Below, in pieces: positions 1-11,100 of a stretch of 47,539 nt of DNA (positions within the stretch are counted from its first letter, which is position 1; the number at the start of each line of letters is the position of its first letter). Source of the DNA: Chitinophagaceae bacterium. GTDB taxonomy: Bacteria > Bacteroidota > Bacteroidia > Chitinophagales > Chitinophagaceae. The notes under the pieces were generated by a model. It searched no databases, was not told where the DNA came from, and worked only from the letters and a program-made list of their open reading frames with translations. Location: NCBI GenBank assembly GCA_947453295.1, contig CANGGD010000005.1, positions 1 to 47,539 of the forward strand. The letters are read 5' to 3'. Made by a program: the position numbers and the translations under genes.

Positions 1-660
1 AGCTCTAATCCAACAATTACATTAACTAACGAGAGTGGATGTGATTCAGTGGTGACATTGCATTTAACTGTTGGTCACACTAACCACGGAGACACAACTG
101 CTTTTGCTTGCGGATCATTCACATGGTATGGAACAGAATACACAACAAGTTCTAATCCAACAATTACATTAACTAACGAGAGTGGATGTGATTCAGTGGT
201 GACATTGCATTTAACTGTTGGTCACACTAACAACGGAGACACAACTGCTTTTGCTTGCGGATCATTTACTTGGTACGGAACAGAATACACTGCTTCAGCA
301 GAACCAACGCATACATTCACAAATGCATCAGGTTGTGATTCAGTGGTGACTTTACATTTGACAATTGGAAACGCTAACACTGGCGATACTACAGCTTTTG
401 CTTGTGCATCATTCACATGGTACGGAACAGAATACACTGAGTCTGCTGAACCAACATATACATTCACCAATGCATCTGGTTGTGATTCAGTGGTGACTTT
501 ACATTTGACTATTGGTAATCAAACATTGAATGTAATAGATACATCAGCTTGTGTTTCATTTATGATGAATGATTCTGTATATACCGAATCGGGAATTTAT
601 TATCAATATTTAGTAAATTCAACTGGTTGTGATAGTGTGATTAAAATAAATCTTACTATA
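1..660 (+). repeat. Tandem 147-bp (49-aa) coding repeats
   Basis: Repeat units begin with a GHTN/GNAN/GNQT motif at about 73, 220, 367 and 514, a period of exactly 147 bp; a further partial unit runs off the left edge. The first two units are almost identical in DNA: the sequence from base 1 reappears from base 148 with few changes. The fourth unit is diverged. Each unit carries a conserved Cys in FAC.SF and another in SGCDSVV. Confidence 0.93.
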
Positions 661-3600
661 AATCAATTGCCATTAGTAGATGAAATAAATGGAACAAATT
701 CTATTTGTGCTAAGTCATCAATAATCTATACTAATAGCACGCTTAATGGAACATGGACAACTGATGATACCACAATTGCAACAATAGATTCAATTACAGG
801 AGAGTTGACTGGTATTTCTGAAGGAATGACACAAGTAAGATATAGTGTAACTAATGACAATGGTTGTGTGAATTCAGTTTCAAAAAATATTCAAATTAAT
901 CCTTTGCCAGAAGTTGCTTCTATTAGTGGATCAAAAACAATTTGTACACTATCGAATACACAGTTGTCTAATGAAACAGAAAACGGAACATGGAGTGTAA
1001 GAGATTCATTGATTGCTACCGTTTCAAATAATGGTCGTGTTTCTGGGTTAACTAATGGAACAACTCAAATTATTTATACAGTTGTAAATAGTGAAACATA
1101 TTGTGTTAATGCTGATTCTATTGAGTTTGTTGTAAATGCTCGTCCAGATGTACCTGATACGATTATTGGATTAGCACAAGTGTGTGGCTTCATCAATCAA
1201 GGTATAGAAGTAGTTTACAATACAAGTGTTGCAAACATTTCAAATACATATGATTGGTATGTTCCTACAGGTGCAATAATTACATCTGGACAGGGAACGA
1301 ATTCAATTAAAGTTATTTATGACAGTACCACAGCAGCGTATTCGGCAATTTATATGGCAAGAGTATCAGCTGAGGGTTGTTACAGTAAATATAAATCGAA
1401 ATGGATATATAAAACAATACCTGTGTTAGGAAGTATACAAGGGCCAACTAATATTTGTCCATTCACAGATATTGATACAACTATTTCGTTTGGCGTAAGT
1501 GAAGTAACGAATGTTGTTTCTTATCAATGGCAAGTTCCTAATGGTGCAACAATAGTATCTGGTCAAGGAACAAGTAGTGTAGGTATTAAATTTACAAATA
1601 GTATCGCAGCGTCTTCTACATTAACTGTAAGAGCAATTTCTAATTGTGGGTCATCCTCAAAAACATTGAAATTAAGTAAACTAACTCCGTCAACACCTAG
1701 TGCAATTTCTGGACCAACCAGTGCTTGTCCATATTATGATAATGGAGTTCAGGCAACTTATTCTATAGATACTGTTCAATATGCTACATCCTATAATTGG
1801 ATAATGCCTTCATATGCAAGGATTATTAGTGGTCAAGGAACATCAACAATCAGTGTTGCATTTGACTCTGGATATGTTACTTCAACAATTAAAGTTGCTT
1901 CTGTAAATAACTGTTATGTTTCAGAAACTAAATCAACAAGTGTTTCTGCAATTCCATATGCTGTTCCAGGAATAATTTCGGGAGCGACTAATGCTTGTGG
2001 TTATATCAATACAAATAATCCAGTCACATATAAAATTTCAAAAGTGACGGGAGCTCCTGCATATATTTGGACAGTACCAACAGGTGTAACGATTCAATCA
2101 CATTTAGGCGGATATGGAGAAAACGATACTATTATTTCTGTGATTTTTGATACGACTTTTGTATCTGGCTCAAAAATTTCTGTTCAATCAACAGGATGTA
2201 ATACAAGTGCTGCAAGAACTTTAACGATTACAAAAAAAATCTCAGTAACTCCTTCAACATTGATTGGAAGTTTGGATGTTTGCGCATCTGTAGGAAGTGC
2301 TACTGCGGTTACATATTTTACCAATTCAGTAGCCAATGCAGTTACTTATATTTGGACAGCACCTTCTGGCGCAACTATTCAATCAGGACAAGGGGATACA
2401 GTAGTTACTATTTTATTCAGTAATAATTTCACTTCTGGAAATGTAAGTGTACAATCTTCAAGCTATTGTGGAAATAGTGGTTTGAAATCATTGATGGTTT
2501 ATAAAAGAGTACCTTCAACACCAACAGTGTTAAGTGGAAATCAAGAAATAAACACTTGCTCTTTAGGATCTCAACAAGTTTTATATTCTTATCAAACTAA
2601 GCCGGTAACATACGCAACTTCATATTTATGGAGTGTTCCATCAGGTGCAAGAATAATAGGAAATCAAACTGATACAATTGTTAGTGTTTCTTTTGATAGC
2701 ACTTTTAACGGAGGAAACATAACAGTAGCGGCTGTGAGTCCTTGTGGAAACAGTACGAGTGTGAAATCATTACCGATTTCTAAAAAATTACCAACTACAC
2801 CTACAAATATATCTGGCATCACAAATGTTTGTCCTTTAATAGCAACAAATACTTTAGTTAATTATAAAATTAATAAAGTAACTTATGCTACTTCTTACAT
2901 TTGGAATTTACCATCTGGGGCTTCTTTGATGAATGTAGAAGGAGATACAAGTATTTATGTAAAATTCGACTCTTCATTTAATGCTGGAAATATTGAAGTA
3001 AGATCATTAAGTACATGTGGACTAAATGCCACTCCAAGAACTTTAACTTTACAAAAAACAATTCCAGTAACTCCAACAGTATTAACAGGATCAACTGATA
3101 TTTACGTTTGTTCTCAAGCTGGATCAGGATCTATCTATACTTACAAAACAGCTAAAGTAACAAATGCTACTTCATATATTTGGACTGTACCAACAGGAGT
3201 TACATTATTAAGTGGACAAGGTGATTCAATTATTACTGTGAAATTTGATAGCAGTTTCAATTCTGGAAATATTACAGTTAAAGCAGCTAATGCTTGTGGA
3301 ATAAGCACATCTGCGAAAAATTTATCTGTAAGTAAAAAACTACCTACTTCACCTGTAACATTAATTGCATCAGCTGATATTTGTTCTTCAATTGGAACTA
3401 ATACCTTGGTTAAATTTAATACTAACAAAGTGGCCTATGCGACAACATATATTTGGTCTGTGCCAAATGGAGCTACAATTCAATCTGTTATAGGCGATAC
3501 AGCTGTTATGGTTAAATTTGATTCTTCATTTAATGGCGGTATAGTAACAGTGAAATCAGCTAGTGCTTGCGGTATCAATAATGTGTCTAAGATTTTAAGT

Positions 3601-5031
3601 TTAACTAAGCAAACACCAGCAACTCCTTCAGCAATCAATGGCATTACTAATGCATGTCCTTACTACGGTAACAATACATCGGTTACATATTCTACTCCTG
3701 CAGTAAACTATGCAACATCATATTTATGGACATTGCCTGCTAATGTAATTTTGGTAAGCGGACAAGGAACCAACACAATAGTAGTGAAGTTTGATTCAGG
3801 TTATGTTACTGCATCATTTAAAGTAAAAGCTTTAAATGCTTGTGGAAGTTCAACTGAAAAATCAGTACAAGTTACCGCCACTCCATTTGCAACTCCTGGA
3901 ACAATATCGGGACCAACAAATGCATGTATGTATATTAATCAATCATCTGCAACATATTCAATCAGAAAAGTTACAGGAGCAACTGGTTATTATTGGTCAG
4001 TTCCAACAGGTGTAACTATTACTTCTCACCCAGCAGGAACAGGTGCTAATGATACTACAATTGTTGTAACATTTGGAACTAATTTTGTTGCTAATACAGC
4101 AATTCAAGTAAGCTCTGCAGGTTGTAATCTAAGTGCTCCAAGTAGCTTAACAATAACAGGATCAATTGCAACAGTGCCAGCTACAATTACAGGAGCAACA
4201 AATGTTTGTGAAATGATGATATCTGGAACTAGACCAGGTGGAGATTCGGTGATATATACAATTAGAAAAGTTACAGGAGCAACATCATATATATGGACAG
4301 CTCCTACGAATTCGACTTTGTCACATCCTGCAGGACTTGGTATAAATGATACAATTGTAAAAGTATTATATGCAAGTAGTTTTGTGAGTGGTACACTTTC
4401 AGTGAAATCATCTAATTCATGTGGATCAAGTTCAGCCAAAACATTAGCAATCAGTATTTCAACAGCAGCTCAACCTGGAACAATAACTGCACAAATGGTA
4501 AGTGCTTGTCCTAACAGAGTTTATTCTTATTCTATTAGTGCAATGCCTGCAAATGCAACTTCACTTGTGTGGACAGCTCCAGCAGGAGGAACAATTATTG
4601 CTGGACAAGGAACAATTAAAATAACTGTTTCTTATCCATCAACTGCTAACATTTCAAATAATGTGACTGTTCAAGCATATAATAATTGTTCTGTAAGTTC
4701 ATTAAGAACATTGAATGTTAAACTAAATGCTTGTAGTACTGGTTTCACTTATGCTAAAACAGAAGGAAATATTGAAAATAATATTAGTCAAACACTTGAT
4801 GTAAATGTATTCCCTAATCCAAGTAGTAATTACTTTAATATAAAGGCTGTTTCCGGAAATCAGGAGAATATCTTTGTAAGAGTAATGGATTTGCAAGGCA
4901 GAATAGTGAAGGAATTAAATATGAAGTCGAATGAAGTAAAGCAAGTTGGAGATAACTTAAAACCTGGTAACTATATATTGCAAATAGTTCAAGGTAATAA
5001 AACGAAGACCACTAAGTTGATGAAAATATAA
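1..5031 (+). CDS. Giant T9SS-secreted multi-domain surface protein, 5' end outside window
   Basis: The frame is open from base 1, so the start codon and any signal peptide lie outside; about 1676 residues are visible. In order: about four 49-aa repeats with the pattern GDTTAFAC...WYGTEYT...GCDSVVTLHLT (to ~660); two BIG2-like Ig domains with NGTW...IATI...G.VSG signatures (~670-1140); thirteen PKD-like modules of ~90 aa starting near 1141, 1417, 1684, 1954, 2239, 2508, 2788, 3060, 3340, 3613, 3883, 4165 and 4462, each with a Cys near its start and usually SYIW.VP.G...SGQG; then a type A sorting domain with VFPNPSSNYFNI, VMDLQGRIVKEL and a basic end KTTKLMKI. In this family the tail directs export through the T9SS and anchoring or release at the cell surface. 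An adhesin-like role is inferred from architecture; there is no catalytic domain in the visible part. Confidence 0.9.
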   Translation, partial: SSNPTITLTNESGCDSVVTLHLTVGHTNHGDTTAFACGSFTWYGTEYTTSSNPTITLTNESGCDSVVTLHLTVGHTNNGDTTAFACGSFTWYGTEYTASAEPTHTFTNASGCDSVVTLHLTIGNANTGDTTAFACASFTWYGTEYTESAEPTYTFTNASGCDSVVTLHLTIGNQTLNVIDTSACVSFMMNDSVYTESGIYYQYLVNSTGCDSVIKINLTINQLPLVDEINGTNSICAKSSIIYTNSTLNGTWTTDDTTIATIDSITGELTGISEGMTQVRYSVTNDNGCVNSVSKNIQINPLPEVASISGSKTICTLSNTQLSNETENGTWSVRDSLIATVSNNGRVSGLTNGTTQIIYTVVNSETYCVNADSIEFVVNARPDVPDTIIGLAQVCGFINQGIEVVYNTSVANISNTYDWYVPTGAIITSGQGTNSIKVIYDSTTAAYSAIYMARVSAEGCYSKYKSKWIYKTIPVLGSIQGPTNICPFTDIDTTISFGVSEVTNVVSYQWQVPNGATIVSGQGTSSVGIKFTNSIAASSTLTVRAISNCGSSSKTLKLSKLTPSTPSAISGPTSACPYYDNGVQATYSIDTVQYATSYNWIMPSYARIISGQGTSTISVAFDSGYVTSTIKVASVNNCYVSETKSTSVSAIPYAVPGIISGATNACGYINTNNPVTYKISKVTGAPAYIWTVPTGVTIQSHLGGYGENDTIISVIFDTTFVSGSKISVQSTGCNTSAARTLTITKKISVTPSTLIGSLDVCASVGSATAVTYFTNSVANAVTYIWTAPSGATIQSGQGDTVVTILFSNNFTSGNVSVQSSSYCGNSGLKSLMVYKRVPSTPTVLSGNQEINTCSLGSQQVLYSYQTKPVTYATSYLWSVPSGARIIGNQTDTIVSVSFDSTFNGGNITVAAVSPCGNSTSVKSLPISKKLPTTPTNISGITNVCPLIATNTLVNYKINKVTYATSYIWNLPSGASLMNVEGDTSIYVKFDSSFNAGNIEVRSLSTCGLNATPRTLTLQKTIPVTPTVLTGSTDIYVCSQAGSGSIYTYKTAKVTNATSYIWTVPTGVTLLSGQGDSIITVKFDSSFNSGNITVKAANACGISTSAKNLSVSKKLPTSPVTLIASADICSSIGTNTLVKFNTNKVAYATTYIWSVPNGATIQSVIGDTAVMVKFDSSFNGGIVTVKSASACGINNVSKILSLTKQTPATPSAINGITNACPYYGNNTSVTYSTPAVNYATSYLWTLPANVILVSGQGTNTIVVKFDSGYVTASFKVKALNACGSSTEKSVQVTATPFATPGTISGPTNACMYINQSSATYSIRKVTGATGYYWSVPTGVTITSHPAGTGANDTTIVVTFGTNFVANTAIQVSSAGCNLSAPSSLTITGSIATVPATITGATNVCEMMISGTRPGGDSVIYTIRKVTGATSYIWTAPTNSTLSHPAGLGINDTIVKVLYASSFVSGTLSVKSSNSCGSSSAKTLAISISTAAQPGTITAQMVSACPNRVYSYSISAMPANATSLVWTAPAGGTIIAGQGTIKITVSYPSTANISNNVTVQAYNNCSVSSLRTLNVKLNACSTGFTYAKTEGNIENNISQTLDVNVFPNPSSNYFNIKAVSGNQENIFVRVMDLQGRIVKELNMKSNEVKQVGDNLKPGNYILQIVQGNKTKTTKLMKI

Positions 5032-5041
5032 TCGATAATAT

Positions 5042-5075
5042 AAAGGAATGGCCAAACAAAGCCATTCCTTTTTAT
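5042..5075 (+). terminator. Rho-independent terminator between the two giant genes
   Basis: An 11-bp perfect stem (5042-5052 with 5061-5071, core AAGGAATGGC/GCCATTCCTT) with an 8-nt loop leads into a T-rich stretch, starting 11 nt after the stop codon. It implies that the following giant gene has its own promoter. Confidence 0.85.
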
Positions 5076-5114
5076 TAAATTTGCAAACTTCACTTTATCA
5101 CAAAAAGAATTAAT

Positions 5115-5137
5115 AAGCTGTAAAAAATCAGCTTTTT
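5115..5137 (+). promoter_or_regulatory. Small hairpin just upstream of the second giant gene
   Basis: AAGCTG (5115-5120) and CAGCTT (5129-5134) form a 6-bp stem with an A/T-rich 8-nt loop, followed by three Ts. It ends about 11 nt before the start codon at 5146. Its position suits a leader element or weak terminator; no convincing TTTG...TAnnTTTG promoter was found in this 114-nt gap. Confidence 0.35.
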
Positions 5138-5145
5138 GAAAAATC

Positions 5146-8100
5146 ATGAATTGGAAGCATGTACATATTTTAATTGTTTCTTTTTTTCTCTTCATTGCTA
5201 CACTTCATGTCAATGCACAAAAAACATTCACGGCAACAACAGGGAACTGGAGTCTAGCATCAAATTGGAGCGGCTCAACTTTACCAACCAGTTCAGATTC
5301 GGTAGTAATTGCCGGAGGTAAAACTGTAACAATTGATGTGTCTACTGCTGTTTGTGCAGCAATAAATTTAGCCCCCTCTTCAAGCGGAACTGCTACTCTA
5401 AATTTTAATATTGGGAGTGTGTTAACTGTATCAAGGAAGGTGACATTAGGAGGAGCTAGTGCTGATAATTTAATTGGCGCTTTAACCATGACCAATGGAG
5501 GAAAATTGATTTGTGGCGGTTTGGCTGTTGGGAGATCTACAACCTCATCTACTTTTACACCAGGAAATGGAACAATTGTTTTTAAAGCAACAAATACCAT
5601 ACCTACTTCAGTTTTCACAATATTTAATAATTTAATTGATTCTTCCGGAACAACAACTTTAGGAGCCGGGGTTACAATAGATAGTTTAACTATTGTAACA
5701 GGAGCAACTTTTTCAGGGTCAACTTTTAATAACACTATTAATGGAAGTATAGTCAATAACGGCTCTATGACTTTTGGTGGAACAACAAGCTTTACAGGAA
5801 GTGTAAATCAAACAATCAGTGGAACAGGAGCTACCACACAATTTGCAAGTATCACAATTAACAACACGGGTACTAGTCCTGCCAATATTGTAGAAGTATC
5901 ATCAACTAATTTTTCGGCTTCATCAGCATTTTTAATCTTAACCAAAGGGATATTAAAAATGTCTGGTTCGTATAGTTTCAACAATAATTTTTTCTCTACT
6001 GCTGGGTACACAATCGCTTCTGGATCTGGTATTTGGCTAAATAATCCTAATGTTGTTGTAGCTGCTCAAACTGGATCTCCTACATTAGGAGGATCAATTA
6101 GAATCACAAGTGGTAAATATTATGTTGGAACGTCTGCTAGCAATAGCATGAGTTATAATACAGGATCAAGTTTCACCATAGATGGAACTGACACATCTTC
6201 TTGTAAATTTGTTGTAGCAGGTCGTTTTAGTCCTACTACTGCTGCATCTAATTCAATAACATACAATCAATCAGGAGGTTTAGTTTTTGTGGATTCGGTT
6301 GGTTCTACAAGTACTACGTTAGCGGCTTTTGATATTGGTGCATCGGGTTCCAATTTTACTATGTCTGGTGGAATGATTTTAATAAATAAAGCATGTTCTT
6401 TTACCAGTGATTATTATAATGTTGCTGCAACATCAACAGTAACAGGAGGTCAATTAGTAATTGGAGATGCAAGAACAATTGGTAGTCCAGTAATTAGAGT
6501 AAATAGCACTGTGCCAATTGGGTCATTAATAATAAATGGAACAAGCACTCCAACTGCAAGGATTAAAACAAATGCATTAACAATAACAGATTCATTGTTA
6601 ATTAATTCAGGAGGAACATTAAACGATTCAATAGTAAATATATCGGTTGGAAAAAACTGGATAAATAACGGGACATTTTCTACATTTTTAAAACCAACTG
6701 TTACGCTTAGTGGATCCAATCAAAATATTAAAGGGAGTGCAACTACTACATTTTTAAATTTAGCATTAGCAGGCACCGGAACGAAAACGCTTAATATAAA
6801 AACAAACGTAAGTGATACCTTAACAGTTAATGACGACATTACATTAAATCTATCAACATTTTCCCTCGGCTCTCCTACAAGTATAAACTTGAAATGTGGA
6901 GCACCTCTTGGGTCATTAATTACAGGTGGCGATTCATTAAAATTAGGCGGCAATGTTACAGTTAGCAAATTAGGTACAGGAACTAAAGGAGCTGTAATTA
7001 ACAGTCCATTATTTTTAGGAAGTGGGGATAGAAAATTTTTAGTACAAAAAGGAAGTGCTATTGATACTTCATTAACAATATCAGGAACAATTAATGGTAG
7101 TTTCGCATTAATTAAAGATAGTTTAGGTACATTAATTCTTTCTGGTAATAACACCAATACAGGAATAGATTCAGTAAAAGGGGGGGTATTAAATATTCAA
7201 CATGCAAATGCTTTGGGTACAACTGGTTCAGGAACTGTTGTTTCTAGTGGCGCAGCATTGGAAGTACAAGGAGGTATTGCAGTAGGCGCAGAATCTATTA
7301 ATATAAATGGAACGGGTGTATTAACATCCGGAGCGATAAGAAGTATTAACGGTGTAAATACAATTGGAGGCACAATAACATTGTCGGGAGCAGCATCGGT
7401 AAGATCAGATGCAGATACTTTAAAATTAACTGCTAGCAATTCAATAACGGGAACTAACAATTTAACCTTATTAGGATCTGGTACGGGTTTAATTTCAGGA
7501 ACTATAACAACGAGTTCTGGTACATTAACAAAATCTGAAACAGGAAAATGGATACTATCGGGAACGAATACCTATTCAGGAGCAACTACCGTTTCTGCTG
7601 GTGTATTGAATATAAGAAATGCAGCAGGCTTGGGAACTATTGCTGGCGCTACAACAGTTATTAGTGGTGCCGCATTGGAAGTGCAGGGAGGAATAGCGGT
7701 GGCAGATACAACAACAATTTCAGGAACTGGAATTTCTGCGAATGGAGCGATTAGAAGTATTAGTGGGGTAAATAGTTTTACAGCACCAATAACATTAGGA
7801 TCGGCATCGAGCATACAATCTGATGCAGATACATTAAAACTCACAGCAAGCAATTCAATAAGAGGCACTAACATGGGGCTAACAATAAATGGTGTGGGTG
7901 TAGGTTTGATAAGTGGAACTATTACAACTGGAACGGGCTGGTTAGTAAAATCAGATGCAGGAAAATGGATATTATCAGGAAACAATACTAATACTGGAAT
8001 AGATTCTGTCAAGGGTGGCGTATTAAATATTCAACATGCAAATGCTTTGGGTACTACTGGTTCAGGAACAGTTGTTTCTAGTGGAGCAACTTTACAATTA

Positions 8101-11100
8101 CAAGGTGGAATAACAGTTGGTGCTGAAGCATTAAATCTAGCTGGGGTGGGAGTGGATGGTAATGCCGCCTTAGATAACCTCAGTGGAAATAATACTTTCG
8201 GTGGGCCAATAACATTAAATGCAGATGCTACAATAAGAAATCAGGCGGATAGTTTTATTTTAAGTGGTACTATTACAGGCGCCGCTTATCAATTAACGTT
8301 AGGAGGGGCATCATTAGGAGGAAGAATTGGAGGAGTGATAAGTGGAACTGGAAGCACTGCTTCAATTAGAAAAGTAACATCATCAGGTATTTGGAATTTA
8401 ACAGGAACAAATACATATACTGGTTCAACTTTAATTCAAGCAGGTACATTGCGTATAGGCGCTGCAGAAAGGATTGTAAATTCTGTGAATGTTTATTTAG
8501 GAGGAGGTACATTTAATACAGGTTCTGCTGTTGGATATAGCGAAACTTTGGATACAGTGACTTTAAGTGCAAATTCAACTATTGCATTAGGAACGGGTGC
8601 CCATTCATTGAGTTTTGCTAATAGTAATACAGTAAGTTGGACATCAGGAACAACATTAACAATTACAGGATGGGCAGGAACTGCCGGTCAATCTGGAACA
8701 GCCGGAAAGATTTATTTTGGCACATCTGCAAGTGGATTAACATTATCACAGTTAAGTCAGATTTTCTTTTATGATGGAACTACAACAAAAAAAGCAACTA
8801 TACTTTCAACAGGAGAGGTAGTGCCTGCAATATCTCCCAGTAGAATTGTGATTCAAAATATTAGTTCACCTCAAGTTGCTGGGGTAGCTTTTCCCGTTAC
8901 TATAAATTTGGTAGATCAAAACGGCAATCCCTCTTATGCAGATAGGGATATTACCATACGCTTAGATACCCTTAATACTTCTGATGATCTGTCAAATGGT
9001 GATTCAATAGGTGTGATTATAAATGGATCTTCTTATTTGACAATTTCTAATGTTGTGTACACTTTTGCAGAAGACAGTATATTATTTACCGCTAAAGACA
9101 CTTCAGTTTCTTCAACACTAATTTCAGATACAAGCAACTACTTTAGAGTAAAAGCAGGTGCGTTGTATTCATTTGATATTGAGCAATCAGGCGGTGGAAA
9201 TATTCAGCCACAGGTTCAAAATGTACCTTTTAATATCAGTATTACTGCAACTGATGCTTATGGAAATATGGATTCAACTTTTAATTCAACAGTAACAATA
9301 TCTTCAACAGGAACATTCAGTGGAACATCAACAACAACAGCATCATTCGTTAACGGATTTCTTACTAGTCATACTATAACTATTTCCAATACAGGTAAAT
9401 TTACTATTACAGCAACAAGAAATTCCTTTGTTGGAATTTCTGATACATTTAATGTTGGAGTAGTAAGGTATGCAGTTAGTTCTGGAAACTGGAGTGGAAA
9501 CATTTGGTCAAATTCACCAACAGGAACGGCAAACTTAAGTTATAAACCAACATCCTCAGATGCTGCTGTTATTTTAAGTGGAAAAAAAATAATAGTAAAT
9601 GCTTCAGATAGTTGTAACACACTTACATTTAATGGAGATGTAATAAACCTTACAGTAAATGCAAATTATTCATTGACAGTAGCAGGTAATCTTAAAATTT
9701 TCAATGCCTCAAGCAGTTCATATCTAGATTCATTATCTGGGTTAGGAACACTGAATTGCAAATCGATAACCGTTGGGGGTACTAATAATCCAACAACAAG
9801 GAGAAGAACGGATTCCATAACAGTAGTAAGCACCATTCAAAATTTAAATGTCAGCAATGATGTTACATTGTATGGCAAAGATGCGGGTGGTGGTAGAAGA
9901 AACAATTCAATATTTAAATTAAATTCTGGTACTTGTAAAGTAGGGGGATCTGTTTTTTCAATAGGACAAAATAATTCTATTTCTACTTTCTATTTAAATC
10001 AAGGTTTGGGAAATGGCGTATTGAGTTTTACGGGGTCAATACCAAAATTTAGTTTGTCAAGTACCAATAATTCAGGTAAAACATTTTTCTATCTAAAAAT
10101 GAATGGGTCTTCATCTTCTATTGAATTTTCAGGTAACAATTTAAGCCAAACAATTCCACTGACATTTGACTCTGTTAAAAACAGAACAGCTTCAGTAACC
10201 ACCAGTAATATTGTTTACAATAATCTAATTGTAAGCAACAAAGGAACTAAGTCTTTGTCTGGAAACACCAATATAAACAAAACATTAGAAGTCAGATCAG
10301 GTACTGTTTTAAATCTTTCTAATTATAATTTACAATCTCCTGCCGAAGTGAAAATGACGACAGGGAATTCAGATAGTACTAATATAAAAGGTACGGGTAC
10401 TTTATTTTTAGGAGGAAACATAACTATTACGGATACATCAATTAATAGCAGCAAAGGTGCTGTTATATCCTGTCCAGTTGATTTGGGTGCAACTCGAACC
10501 ATTTCTGTTTCTGATAATACAAATACAACAAATGATTTAGCAATAACGAATGTTATTAGTGGTACAGGTTTTGGAATTACAAAAACAGGAGCGGGTAAAT
10601 TATTGCTTTCTGCAAATAATACTTATTCAGGAATAAATACAATAACAACTGGTAGTTTAAATATTCAACACCCTAATGCATTAGGTGCCAATTCTGCGGC
10701 TACTTCTATTCAATCCGGCGGCTGTTTAGAAATACAGGGAGGCATTACCGTTAGTGAACCAATTACATTATCTGGAACAGGAGTGTCATCGACTGGTGCG
10801 ATTAGAAGTATTCAAGGTAAAAATACATTAACTGGATTAATCTCATTAATTGGTTCTTCGTCTTGCTTTGCTGATGCGGATACACTGGTGTTAGATGTAG
10901 CATCAGGTAATTCTATAACTGGAAATTTTGACCTAAGTTTTGGCGGTTCAGGAAATATTAAAATTCTTGACCCCATTGCTACAGGCACTTCGAGCTGTTC
11001 GAAAAATGGTTTAGGCTCCCTGACTTTTTTAGCATCAAATACATATACTGGAAATACAATTATCAATGCAGGCTCATTGAATTTGGGAGCTAATAATACA

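Noticed and set aside
1-660. CRISPR-like direct repeats
   Set aside because: The 147-bp period is in frame, repeats abut without unique spacers and encode a conserved Cys motif; they are protein repeats.
5205-8012. Several long antisense frames (60-183 codons) opposite the giant genes
   Set aside because: They are by-products of Thr/Ser/Asn-rich repeats, whose complement rarely gives stops in one frame. Their translations are hydrophobic low-complexity sequence without starts, leaders or family features.
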